Shown here: positions 11,584 to 21,999 of the stretch, in pieces
Layout of the letters: every line of letters begins with the position of its first letter
Numbering within the stretch: the first letter of the stretch is position 1
Assembly: GCA_002224055.1 (NCBI GenBank)
Contig: AZLU01000038.1
Location: 124,001 to 188,000 of the forward strand
DNA: 64,000 nt
Source of the DNA: Pezizomycotina sp. ARF18
Lineage: Eukaryota; Ascomycota
Reading direction: 5' to 3'
Position numbers and translations under genes: made by a program
Notes under the pieces: generated by a model
The model's database searches: none
What the model saw: the letters and a program-made list of their open reading frames with translations, nothing else
Told to the model about the DNA's origin: nothing

Positions 11584-13924
11584 AACTGCGTATTTATTGA
11601 TATCCGGGACGTGAAGAAGGGTTTGTGTCTTCAAACCTAGTTGGAGAAATTCTTGCTGAGAAGGTGAAGACGGACGTAATGGAGCTATTATCCTTCGGTG
11701 ATTGGCTGAACGAACTTGTGCCTGCCAGCTAATTAATAGCGCTGATCTGCATGAATGGACACAGGCGACATTTGTAAACCGGTGTTGAAACTGACATTTA
11801 TACCTGCTGTCCATCCTTCTATATTCTCATTTATGGGGCGAATCCAATAACAAATCTGTCGGATAAAAGACAGAACAATAGAAACTATGTAATACTAAAG
11901 CAGTTTGCAAAAGTCGTTTCCCCAAGCATTGAATTGTACTTTCACCATATGCTAGCCGGTTGGTAGATCAAAATGCGGCATTCATTGGGATCAGTGTTGG
12001 GAACCCAAAAAAGATAAATAAATATAAATCATATTTCCCGGCGTTCGCTCGACATCTATATCAGGATAGAGGTATTCTTATCAGCATTTGAACCCCAGAT
12101 ACATGTATTTTGAGGAGCGGAGGCTGCGCAGGTGCTTCAATTTGCCGAAGGCCTTTTACAAGTATTAAAAACTCCTTTTTCTTGACCTTTAAAGCCGTCC
12201 CCTGCGTATGGGGTCCGATATTTTAGCAATATCAATGAGAGTACGTAAATGAGAAAACAAATTAATAAATAAAGAGTCTCTAAGTATTATTACATCCATG
12301 CAGAGGATTTGAGGCCAAAAAAAAAGGAGAGAGGGAGAGAAAGCTATAAATTAAATATTTTGGTGGACTTCGAAATATTCCGCTTCTAACAACCGCCGAC
12401 GACAATAGTAAACAGAACAAACAAACTTCAAACTGCTATTCTAGCATTCCTACAAGTCTCTATTATAACTCGATTGCCTATCGCCTTTCTTATCAAGTGA
12501 AAGGTCTCTACTTTATCTGTGGAAGTGTTCTTAATTGATATATCTTTATATCGTTTCATCGTTACCGTTAAATCAAGAACGATCAAGAGTCGAGGCGCAG
12601 ATAGGGAAAAAACTACAGCCCCGGAAGGAGGTACTAGAAGGACATAAGGCTTTGGATCTAGGATACTAAGGGGACGGGTCGATTGTTCAAACCTTTATAT
12701 ACTACCTATCATGCATGGATGGATTGATAGACTATTATTCCTTGTTGATGTTCTTTATTTCATGAGTTCATATGGTTTGAAGAATCCTTCTGTTTTCAGT
12801 GGTTAGTGATCATCCAGGTCGCATCACTATCCCGTTCAGAAACCTTCTTGATTACTGCCAATCCCACCGACATAGCGATAATCAAGGCTTTTTTTTATGT
12901 TTCATACTGTTATTTGCTCTTTTAAACTCGGAATAAATTCTTATAATCGGCGGCAACGGGTTTCGAACGCGAACGAATCTACAGTGATCGAAAAGCTCAC
13001 CCTGACAACTCCCGCATGATCGTGAGGTCGGACCCAGGCCTCTTCACGTAAAACGTGTATGAAAAGAGGAATTCGACTGTGCGCTATATTAACAAGCGAA
13101 TGCATTCAAGACCGAGTTTGAACCCGTTCTTCTTCTCCTTGAAGTCGTCCACTGTGGTCATGTCCAAACTTCTCATATAGAAGCCGTTCAACAGATACCC
13201 GCCTTGAGAGCCTTATCAAAATCGGTCCTTCCACTACCATTGCCGGGTAAGCATCCAGTAGCCCTACTTCTATATGCGATCACCGCCACAACCAGGCTCA
13301 CCTGCTAGATCTAAAGATGTCTACATTTTCAAAGCTAGATCGTCAGCACGGTATCAATTCACTCGACAGCAGAGATATTGCCGACTGCGTTAGTTACTTG
13401 TGTAGGAATAACGGCGCGTAATATCTCTTAAAGATGTTAGCCAGTATTAGTCGCAGTATAAGACGGAAGCAAGAGAAATGGCGGAATTGTACCAAAAAAC
13501 CAAAAAAAGAAAGAAAAAGAAAGAAAAGAAAAGCACTATAAATTAAACCAGCAACCAAAAAAAAACAAACTTCCCACTGCAAACAACGAACAACAACTAT
13601 CAACTTCAACCATCGAAGGGATGTACAAAGGATAATATTTGTATAGTATTTTGTACAAAGTCACTACGGAATTCTTCTTTTTCAAAAGTACACCCTTAAT
13701 TCTTTCTCTTGTTTACCTTTTTTCGTTCTTATAATATACTGTGGTGTCGGCTTTTAAGAGGTTCATGGTGGAAAATAAAAGGAACTTCGCAACTCGTATA
13801 ACGATCAACTATGGTGCAGGCCTTTGGGAAGTATATCGAAATCACCCACTCAACACACAGATCTCATCCGGTACCATCAGTGACTACGTAGGTAACTCCA
13901 TCTCGATCGATCATCCTCAGTGAT
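11584..13924. other. Long stretch without a supported gene
   Basis: About 2.3 kb of AT-rich sequence. A minus-strand frame at 11,566-11,814 and others at 13,394-13,609 and 13,741-13,923 are short and unremarkable. One copy of the dispersed repeat lies at about 12,945-13,090. No family copy, transposon ends or RNA gene could be recognised in the remainder. Confidence 0.4.
12945..13090. repeat. Dispersed repeat, copy B (tRNA-like segment)
   Basis: This block shares TTCGAACGCGAACGA, a CTACAGT segment, CGCATGATCG and an ACGTAAAA tail with copy A at about 8,470-8,620, in the same order. The two copies are the best evidence that this is a genuine dispersed family. A third partial copy flanks the Tc1/mariner element at 15,927. 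The minus strand carries a B-box-like GTTCGAAA. Confidence 0.4.
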
Positions 13925-14330
13925 CGTTGCAGGGTTACGGAATCGCCGAGGTTTGTGGCGGGGCGATGTTATAACTGCCATGACTACTCCAAGAGGAATC
14001 CTGGCAGTGAAAGGCCATTGGAACTCGAACAAAACGCGCCAATAGAAAAACCCGGAAATGGTGCCTCACCATCCAAAGACCTAAGGCTGCACTGCTCGCA
14101 AGAACAACCTCTTGAATTAATACAAAATATCAATACAAAGCATTCATGGTGTAATAGTCCAATACCATCTTTAATATTCCCTTTCCTTTCTGTTCCATTC
14201 GATACAAAGACAGGTTATATATCTCGCATCTCACTCAGTGCGTAGGGCAGATATACCATAGTTCAACGGCTCCAAGAGTTGTGCTGTTTCCTCCTTTGAT
14301 GGAGGAAATCCAGTTGCTTAAATTCCTGGT
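13925..14330 (+). pseudogene. GZ3: partial relic of the GATA / Zn2Cys6-like family
   Basis: At about 13,927-14,060 one open frame reads a Cys, about twelve residues, then CYNCHDYSKRN, a short gap and E-R-P. This matches the end of the GATA-type finger of the other copies (C-x2-C-x2-Y-x2-R-N...R-P). The loop between cysteine pairs is shorter than the usual 17-19 residues. A Lys/Glu/Gln-rich linker follows for about 60 codons. No Cys6 cluster is visible and only a weak trace of the C-terminal helix appears near 14,290-14,330. It is probably a truncated copy. Confidence 0.4.
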
Positions 14331-14930
14331 CATTTCATACCTTCCATCATCGTATATTTATCGGAGTGCATGGTACTGGTACGTTTCCAGTCTCCTATCT
14401 CAGCATAAACTAAATACCAGCTAGCAGCAAGTCAAAATACCGGCCGCTCTATGGTACCAGGGCTTTATCAACCATATGCGGAATACTTAACTAACTAAAA
14501 TCCCTCGGTATGGCTATTTTTTTTTTATATTTTTTTTTTTTTTTCATTAAGGAAAAAATTGGGAAATTATTTTTACCCGCGTCAACATCGAAATGCTTAG
14601 GCTAAGCCCGAAATCAAACAACTCACCAAACACTGCAAACCATCAATTGAACAAACCACGACTTATGAAACCTATCAATTATAGATTCTAGTAGATTGTA
14701 TTCTCTATTTAACTCCCTAATAATACCCTACTTCGTTATCAAGATCTTCTCATTCACACACATGTATTTCTGTCTCGATCAGAGATTGATCATTTATCCA
14801 TATCAATTCTTCGATAAAAGGAACGGTCGAAAGGGCGAAGGAAATATCCGAAAAAACAACTTCACTCAAAGTCAAAGAAAACTGCTTTCCCTATAGTATA
14901 CCGGCTATTTCTGGATCATTACGAAATGAG
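14331..14930. other. Intergenic, AT-rich
   Basis: No supported gene. T runs lie at about 14,519-14,545. The 66-codon plus-strand frame at 14,696-14,896 is hydrophobic at its start and then basic; it has no recognisable feature and could be chance. Confidence 0.35.
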
Positions 14931-14970
14931 TAGTAGCAAAGACTAAAGCAACAACTGCACTAACACGCCG

Positions 14971-15490
14971 TTGAAGTATCCGAACGACGAGAGTACGGAG
15001 AACACTGAGGATGACGGGAGCACGGTCAATCCTGCGACGAATCAAAGCGAAGTATCCACGCCCGACGCCGGCGTCTCCGCCCAGGTTCAGGAGCGCGCGC
15101 AGTCTGGACGGCTCTTGGGGAAGCAGAACGACACCCGCCGCAAGCGCAAGGAGAACACGAAACCCAAAGGCATGATCTCGACCGCGGCTTCCTTTTTACC
15201 GAAGGAAGGATTAACGGACCTGACGGAATCTTCGGAAAATACACATACCCTCCGAGCAGAACCAACGTTTAGCGATCGCGCAGTTCGGAGCCAGCGCCGG
15301 GTCGTCTATGAAGAATGTCACGTCGAATAATCGGGGTGCGTCAGGTGCGACGAGGAACCCTGCTGATGCCAGTGCTGCTGTTGAGGGGCTCGGAAACGCC
15401 GGCGGTAACGGTATCAAAAGTGGAGTTTTGGGTTCCGAGGAAGCCGTTGGAATAATTCAGGCCGCGCGGGTGATTCGGATGAGAACCTGA
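14971..15490 (+). CDS. Unknown hydrophilic protein, possible GZ-type N-terminus
   Basis: Two adjoining plus-strand frames (14,971-15,330 and 15,308-15,490) together give about 170 hydrophilic residues. The first is rich in Asn, Glu, Ser and Thr, with a basic RRKRKEN cluster near residue 60 that could serve as a nuclear signal. The second is Gly/Ala/Asn-rich. The first frame opens at a TTG; the true start may be upstream with a frame change or intron. Composition resembles the N-terminal parts of the GZ genes, but no finger follows before the Tc1/mariner element, so membership cannot be claimed. It could also be an unrelated gene, or a GZ copy cut short. Confidence 0.35.
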
Positions 15491-15926
15491 CATGCAAGTC
15501 AGTTTTTCGCCTCAGTACTACTACTCCACATCCTTCTCTTATCTAAGAAAAAAAAAAAAAAAAAAACTATGGAGCTAATGCATACCCACGCACGCATCCC
15601 CTCTATTAGCTACTGCCTATACTGTCCTTGAACGCTGTGGGTACGAGGGTTGAGCGATGGGGATTGGTACATGTTTCTTCTCAGCTTTTCCTATTATTAC
15701 TATTTTCTGGTTCATAGTTCAGTTTTATTGTCGTCTATAAACATTCGCCCACGGTTTACTTATTTGAAAGGGAGGATTTTTCATATTATTGTTTTTATTC
15801 CTGCATGTACTTTTTCTTTTCAATGTTTTCAAACTTGGAGCGAATTTTTCTCAATTAAATGTAATTATGTATCTGCAAAAGCCAACAGTCTGTTTCGAAC
15901 GCGCGGCGTAATTAACCAGCTACTTA
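15491..15926. other. Intergenic, with partial dispersed-repeat sequence at its right end
   Basis: An A run at about 15,548-15,566 and AT-rich sequence fill most of this gap. The last 35 bases (TTTCGAACGCG onward) match the start of the dispersed repeat seen at 8.5 and 12.9 kb, and the match resumes on the far side of the Tc1/mariner element at 17,873. The 95-codon frame at 15,650-15,937 is hydrophobic, runs into the transposon end and is not a credible gene. Confidence 0.4.
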
Positions 15927-16994
15927 CAGTCAGTTAACATAATTGTTAGGACACTTGCCTAATTGGAAGCGAAACACCTTAAATCTATCAACCCACGATA
16001 TAGAAAATATCTAATTATAAGTTTAGTACTTAGTATAGCCCCCCTTATTCTTTATATAGGCGTTAACCCGTTATAACTAGCTATTATATAGCTTATTAAC
16101 TACCTTAATATTAATAGCCTCCTATTTAGCCTATACTACCTCCCATAGCTCGTCCTCTATATAAGGCCGTTTAAAAGGATCTAAGGCTCTAAACCGACGG
16201 CGTAGATACGCCTTTAATATCGCCTATAAGTTTTTAATAAGATTAAGATCTAGACTATTTATAACCTAATCTAACTTTAAAATCTTATTATTATTAAACT
16301 ACTCTTACACGTACTTCCCGCGATAAATTAATATACCGTTATCTATAAATAGTACTCCTATATCGTCTACGCCTAGATCGTTATAAAATAGAAAGAATTT
16401 TAAGTCTAATATTTTATCAATATACTATTATATATTAAACTAAGCTAATCTATCTTACTTATATATTCCTTAGGCGTACGCTATCTATAGCGTACGATAG
16501 GGCCCTTCCGGCTATATATAATATATACCTATATTATAATCGACGTTTTAGGCGTTTTAAAGGCCGGCGTAAAATATTTTTATTATATTTATTATTAATA
16601 GCGCGTCAACGTATATTTACCGAGTTTAACGGCTATTATATATAGCCGTCTCGTTACTCTATACGATATTTCTTATATCTATTATATTATTATCCTTATA
16701 CTATAGATATAGAGTAAGCCTAGCGGCCTCTTTCTTTACGTCTAACCATAACTTTTTAATAGATATTTATACCTTAATACCGTGCTTTATAATATTTAGT
16801 CGATAGTACGCGGAGAGACCTTAAGGCCGGTATACCGTATTATTTTAGCTAATATATTAAATAGATAATTATTAGTATATTATATAATACGCCGTACGTT
16901 ATATTTAGTAAGTAGATAACGTCTACCGCTCGAGGGGAGGACGTTAAATAAGCCCGTAGATATATAACAGGAAACAATACGTTAGTATATACTA

Positions 16995-17220
16995 TGTCAG
17001 GCGCATCCGGGCGTGCCATGCCGAATGTGGGACCTTCCTTAGTGCTATGGCCTGCTACTGGGCCAGCTGGCAAAAAGGTAGACGAGTGAATAAGCCACTT
17101 GTTCGCTTAAAGGCACGCTACATAAGGTAGGTAGGGGACTACCACCCTGGTACTATACGGCCGTTGCGTATAGGCTCGAGCTACCTTAAGGCTTACTACT
17201 TATAAGGCACTAGCCTTATA
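16995..17220. repeat. Left long terminal repeat of the TRIM-like element
   Basis: It aligns along its whole length with 17,425-17,649. Differences are mostly C/T and G/A transitions. Confidence 0.8.
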
Positions 17221-17424
17221 TTATCCCCCTTAGGCGCCGTTATACCGCGTACGGTACTGAGGCGCCGTACTACCTTACGTATATACCCTAAAAGGGTATA
17301 ACCCCTTTTACCCTCGGTACTTATCTAGTAAGACTAGCGCTAGCGCTAGGGCTATATACCTAACACGGCTAGTATATATATGCTGGCGCCGGGCTTGAAC
17401 CGAAGGTAAATCGGCTTGTTCAGA

Positions 17425-17649
17425 TGTCAGGCGTATTCGGGCGTGCTATACCGAATATGGGACCTTCCTTAGTAATATGGCCTGCTACTGGCTAGCTAGT
17501 AAAAAGGTAGACGAGTAAATAAGCCACTTGTTCGCTCGAAGGCACGCTACATAAGGTAGGTGGGGGACTGCCACCCTGGCACTACACGGCCGTTGCGTGC
17601 AGGCTCGAGCTACCTCGAGGCTTACCACTTGTAAGGCACCAGCCTTACA
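17425..17649. repeat. Right long terminal repeat of the TRIM-like element
   Basis: Direct copy of 16,995-17,220, somewhat less altered (it keeps more CpA and TpG steps). Confidence 0.8.
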
Positions 17650-17872
17650 TACTACTTAAGTAACCGAGTATATCTCGTATTTAGCGATACGAGTATCCTA
17701 GCGCCGCATAATAAATAATTTCTACTCGCTGACTTATATCTAAGCGTTTTCCTAGTATTTATATGGTTATTATTGTTAATAAGGCATCGCGATACGGCGC
17801 GTCCGATATTAGATATGGGAAATTCGCTTCCAAATTAGGCAAGTGTCCCAACAATTATGTCAACTGACTGTA

Positions 17873-18579
17873 AAAGCGAACTTACCCAACTAGCGCATGA
17901 TCACGATGCTGCTGATAACTTCCACAGAGTCAAATGCATCATAAGAGGCGATGAAATCCAGTACCACTAACAGATACTAACGAAGGATGTTTCGACTCTT
18001 TCCCTTTCAACCTTCCATGGTCACAAACCTCTCCATTCCCAACTGCGCAGTAAACTCACTGCACGCTATATCTCGGCAAAAGGACTCGGCAGGCTCATAG
18101 TGCATGCTGCGTACCGGAATTACTGCTTGGGCCGAGAACTTGAGGGTTCAACCAGCGGATCCGCCCCGGCCAGCAAAATTGCCGCTCTATAGACCTCAAG
18201 TTCTCTCATGTCCAGTATCCGGCCGAAGATAGAGTATAGCACTTCGAACGTAAAGGTAATAGTATCGCACAGTCAGGTGTCATAGAGAGGGGAAAAAACA
18301 GGACGAAGAAAAAAAGAAAAATGTGCTGTGAAATATAGTAGTGTATAAATAAAATTATGAACCTCGCAGGCAAAAGAAAAAAAAAATAACTCTTGCAACA
18401 TGCCATACTCCGTCAATCAAAATCAACCATGATTGATATTATAGTATGTTATTTATCTTAAAAACATTCAAAATATTCAGATTTCCTTCCTTCTGGGATA
18501 ACACTATTATCAAGCTCCGCAAGATTCTCGCAGGTACGTAAAGTCCAAACCGAATAATGGACACTGCTAAAATCGGGCC
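17873..18579. other. Intergenic; continuation of the dispersed repeat at its left end
   Basis: The first 50 bases (with GCGCATGATCACGATGCTG) continue the dispersed repeat interrupted by the mariner. The rest has no supported gene; the frame at 18,206-18,406 is hydrophobic and A/T-driven. Confidence 0.35.
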
Positions 18580-19657
18580 GCTAAATTCTAACGTCTATGT
18601 GGAAACTGCTGGAAGTACTGCGATACCCACGGTAAACATTGTGCACTCGATCTGCAGGTAAAGCTTGACAAACGAAACCGGAGCAGCACCAACTTGAGGT
18701 TCCTGACGACGACGAAGACGCAATCCAATTGGAGGTGATTCAGGAGGTTTGATTTGATACCCTGTTCATGCAAACCGCTCTATCCTGAGCTTTTCAGCGA
18801 CATAGATGTCATTCCTGACTAACTTGGGTTCTCCGTTTATTCAGGGTGACGACTCCAGCAATGAACACCACAATCAACAAGACGAACTCCATCAAGATCC
18901 CCCGACGGCGACTCTCGCTCCGGAAAGCGCCGCAGATCCTCATTAACATGGCGCCGAAGTTCACACCGATACGCGCTTCAACGGCGTTTCTCACGGCAGT
19001 GTCCAGGGCCTCATTGACGAAAAACGTGCAATCAGTCGCCGTCAGCGTGAAGAGCAGTACATATATCCTCCCGGCACCAGAAAAGGAATACTATCGCGCA
19101 CCGTTTGGTTGATCTCGATTCCAATATCACGCACCCCACACTCTAGCGTTTCCTCGGGCGCCGGGAAGTTATCCTCCGTTTAAAAATGCCGCTACGTACT
19201 GCGCGGGCTGAATTGCGTGCCAACATGGACGAGCTCATGCTAATTATCCCGGTAATTTCCAAACACACGGACGTAAGCAAAATTCATTCTCCCTAGGCCG
19301 TCCCGCAAACCAACCCCAATAACGGTCTAGCTGAGGCATGGTATTACCTTGCACCACGTCCCCTTCCGCACGGTTCGAGAGTTTGTAGCCGCGCTGCGTA
19401 GTGGAATTGAGCACCTTGAGGACACTCGCGACAACAATCTTCCTGGCAGTGTCCCCCGTGCGGAAGCTGAACGCACCCTCGTAGATCTCAAGTATAACAT
19501 CCAAAATCCAATAATCGAACGTCATATAGGCCGAGAAGAAGGTATCCAGATGGCTGTTGTGCCGACGGAAATGATCACAAACGCTCTTACAGCCAATGTT
19601 CGCGAACTACTCGCTCGGGGCGATTGTTTTTTCCATTTAATTCCTTGGGTAGAGTAA
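18580..19657 (+). pseudogene. GZ4: damaged GATA / Zn2Cys6-like family copy
   Basis: At about 18,595-18,735 one frame reads CGNCWKYCDTHGKHC followed by a basic linker, matching the second half of the family's GATA-type finger (C-x2-C-W-x-Y-x3-H). The first half is only traceable just upstream in another frame. A long hydrophilic stretch follows at 18,845-19,180 (Asp/His/Gln-rich, one stop inside). The frame at 19,349-19,657 then encodes the conserved C-terminal helical domain (V-x-E-F-V-x2-L-R-S-x3-H-L-E..., ending N-V-x-E-L-L) and closes with a normal stop. The Cys6 cluster is not readable. It is a broken copy, although its C-terminal domain is well kept. Confidence 0.55.
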
Positions 19658-20029
19658 CAAACTAACCGGCGGCGCGAGTAGACGCGTTTAGGCTATGCTG
19701 CTCCGAGCAGCTATGCGTAAATTAGCCGTATAGTGCACAAGACTGCACCAATAGTTGATTAAGTGGTGGATTTTAGGAACCATTATGAGCCATATTGTGA
19801 GCAACTGGGGTCCAAAAATTGATTGACTCTCTAGTGCTTTCTCAATAGTAGATATGAACTCGTCGTTTGACTAATACTACAAATCGTCTCTTCGCTCATA
19901 TCCACTTCTTTTCTTCTATCATCATATTGTGTTACGTATACCAATTCCTCATTGTAGGCCAGTCTATTTCGCCAGATAGGTTATGAATTTCGGAGTTGAG
20001 TTTGTAACTCCTATCTATCTAACTGAGTA

Positions 20030-20798
20030 CCGTAGAAACTGGAGCATAAGCATGCTACCCTGGGCATTTTGGAGTTTTAAGAAATACTACACATGCATGC
20101 TTAATCGCAAGTACATGTTTATTCGATACTACGTGCCTATAATACACCATAACCCTAACCTAATTTTACACATATTTTATATATTAAATCGACGAGATCT
20201 GTCGTTATTTGATAGTTTTGTGAAATTTTATAAGTTTTTTTATATATGGATTATAGCATACATGCTTATCCGCGATCTTTTGATGGTTTGTTGGAAATGT
20301 TTTCGCATGCATATATAGAAATCCCCCTCTTCTATGTACTAACACGAACCGGCGTGTGTTAAACGAACAACACGCACAAGAGAGTGCCATAATATCGCAT
20401 CTTCATGATGCACAGAAGTGTACCTTCATGATGCACACCAACCTTTGTATGTAGAACCAAAGACTATATAGGATATAGGATTTCCCTTAACTAGTAAGAG
20501 CAATCACCAGTGATAAATGTAGCCATCATTCAATATATACTATTAATATTAGATAACCGCAAACACCTTATAAGCAAGCAATAAAGCTTACCTTAGGCGT
20601 CACTACGACTAAGGACTTCATATGAATAAACGCCCCGCCTAGTACAGTGCCTTGACAACTCCCCCTTTGAGTGAAGACACCGGATAGGGAAATACTCGGT
20701 ACTTCTCTAGGTATACCGAAAGGGAGCCCACGTGACATATACTTATTAGCGAGTACATGTTTATTCAAGCGTACGCACTTCTGCTCCAGTTTCTACGG
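20030..20798. mobile_element. Candidate non-autonomous DNA element (MITE-like)
   Basis: The two ends are inverted copies: CCGTAGAAACTGGAGCA at 20,030 and its reverse complement ending at 20,798, with similarity extending about 25-29 bp inwards. Each end is bordered by TA (20,028-20,029 and 20,799-20,800), as Tc1/mariner-type insertion gives. Total length is 769 bp and no transposase is visible. A further pair of related segments (AAGTACATGTTTATTC and GAGTACATGTTTATTC) lies inside near each end. A second copy was not found in the window, so the mobile origin rests on the ends alone. Confidence 0.5.
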
Positions 20799-20800
20799 TA

Positions 20801-21350
20801 TATTCTTACGAGACTTTCTAATTTATCCTTTTCAATTATACAACGATCTCATTATGTCTAGCCGTCTAGTTCTCCGAACACACCTAATGTGCTGATGCAA
20901 AAACAAAGTTTCTCCAGGCGAAACGACCGATGTCATTTCTAGACCTGGGTTTGATTATGTTGGGCGAAAGAGTCTAGCTGTGAAACAGGCCGTTCAAAAT
21001 GAGCTCTCTCAAGTTCGAGCCAGTCACATGGCACGGATCGAACTGAGAATCGCCGGGTCACATTTTCCCCGTTGAATACCTCAGTTTATATAGACAGCTG
21101 AGTCTTGCCGTGTATTCGGTTCTAAACCTCTTAATGCAATCGCTATGAAGCTTGATACCGAATAGAACCCCTTTTCTCAACTCTGACCATATATACGTGA
21201 ACCAGGTTGTGATACAATCGAGATTTGATCCGTTTTGAATGTGATAATAGTCCCTAGTTTCGTTCCCTCATCTTTGGGCAGAGAGATGTTCTGTTTCATC
21301 TCCATCTAGATAGAAAAATTCGGATAACAAAGGAATTGCTTTCGGAAAAG
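20801..21350. other. Intergenic, nothing recognised
   Basis: No frame, repeat or regulatory site that I can support. Confidence 0.35.
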
Positions 21351-21666
21351 TTATAGCGCCTTGTTCGCGCATGTCCACGGAATTTCTTTGAATTTTCGAA
21401 CCTGATAAAGCCAAGGGGCCAGTTTCTGCCTTGAGTCCTGTACTTTCTTGTTAAACAAAGCTCCGTTCATTAAAGCCTTACATGAGTCCGTTTGGAAACA
21501 AATTTTTTTTCTATTCCTCTGTCGGGCCTTCTCAAAACGAAACAAAACATCCAGTCCGTCACCACGAGCAAATCTATCACCATACTGTAGTTCATTCTCT
21601 CGCAATCGTTTCCCTGCGATTCTTCTCTGCTGCTTGCGAGTATTTAAAGCCTTCGAAAAAGCTCAT
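21351..21666 (-). CDS. Small basic protein, unknown (frame-shifted)
   Basis: An ATG at 21,666 opens Met-Ser-Phe-Phe-Glu-Gly-Phe and runs about 22 codons before coding-like sequence moves to a neighbouring frame. That frame is rich in Arg, Lys and Glu (RLREN, FEKARQRNRKK) and reaches a stop at 21,351. Total about 105 residues. The change falls near a GGGAAACG step. It may be a genuine small gene or part of a larger one; the antisense strand is also open, which weakens the case. No family is recognised. Confidence 0.25.
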
Positions 21667-21999
21667 CTTGCTGAATTATATCAATCTAGCGAAACCGACG
21701 AACTTTCAAGTCTCTCCTCGCTCATTCGGAATCAGCGGCTAGAAACATCGATTCGGACCTCACGGAAACCCACCCAAACCTAGTACATAAGAGGTCCACA
21801 TTTCAGCAAACGGCCCACGGTCGAGTTCAAGACCAGGCGTGTTGAATATTTACTTACCCTAAATCATCCCTTGCCGGGGAAACCTCGGAGACCCAGGCGG
21901 TACTACGCGTCCCAGTAATGCCAACCGATCTCTCGCCACCCTCTCTTCCGACTGTACAAGCCAAAATTAGCTAATCACACGCAGAACGAATACTCCGAT

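Larger units (their letters stand above)
16995..17649. mobile_element. TRIM-like miniature LTR element nested in the mariner
   Basis: Two direct repeats of 226 and 225 bp (16,995-17,220 and 17,425-17,649) flank a 204-bp interior. They begin with TGTCAGGCG and end in ..CCTTACA (or its altered form), giving TG...CA ends, and the whole is bordered by a TACTA duplication (16,990-16,994 and 17,650-17,654). This is the layout of a terminal-repeat retrotransposon in miniature: no room for gag or pol. Near 17,383-17,400 the interior holds TGGCGCCGGGCTTGAACC, which has the form of a tRNA-3'-end-complementary primer site, but it lies next to the right repeat, so the orientation is unclear. It inserted after the mariner and carries fewer RIP-type changes than its host. 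Confidence 0.8.
15927..17870 (-). mobile_element. Tc1/mariner-type DNA transposon, RIP-degraded
   Basis: Terminal inverted repeats of about 45-50 bp mark both ends (CAGTCAGTTRACATAATTGT at the outside), and a TA duplication flanks them at 15,925-15,926 and 17,871-17,872. Total length is 1,944 bp, of which 655 bp (plus a 5-bp duplication) is a later insertion, leaving a typical body of about 1.28 kb. The transposase lies on the minus strand. Near 16,270-16,180 it reads the signature around the last catalytic residue of the DD34E group (S-x-D-L-N-x-I-x-N-L, then AILK). The sequence is saturated with TA-generating transitions while CpG steps survive, as RIP leaves them. It can have no active transposase now. 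Confidence 0.85.

Noticed and set aside
8470-13090. tRNA genes on the minus strand of the dispersed repeats
   Set aside because: B-box-like and anticodon-like pieces are present, but stems do not pair well and lengths are wrong; kept only as a repeat family.
16849-17073. A 74-codon minus-strand frame
   Set aside because: It straddles the boundary of the mariner and the nested TRIM-like element and is not a gene.
20148-20162. CCCTAACC, a telomere-like string
   Set aside because: A single copy only; no array, so not a telomere or an interstitial telomere tract.
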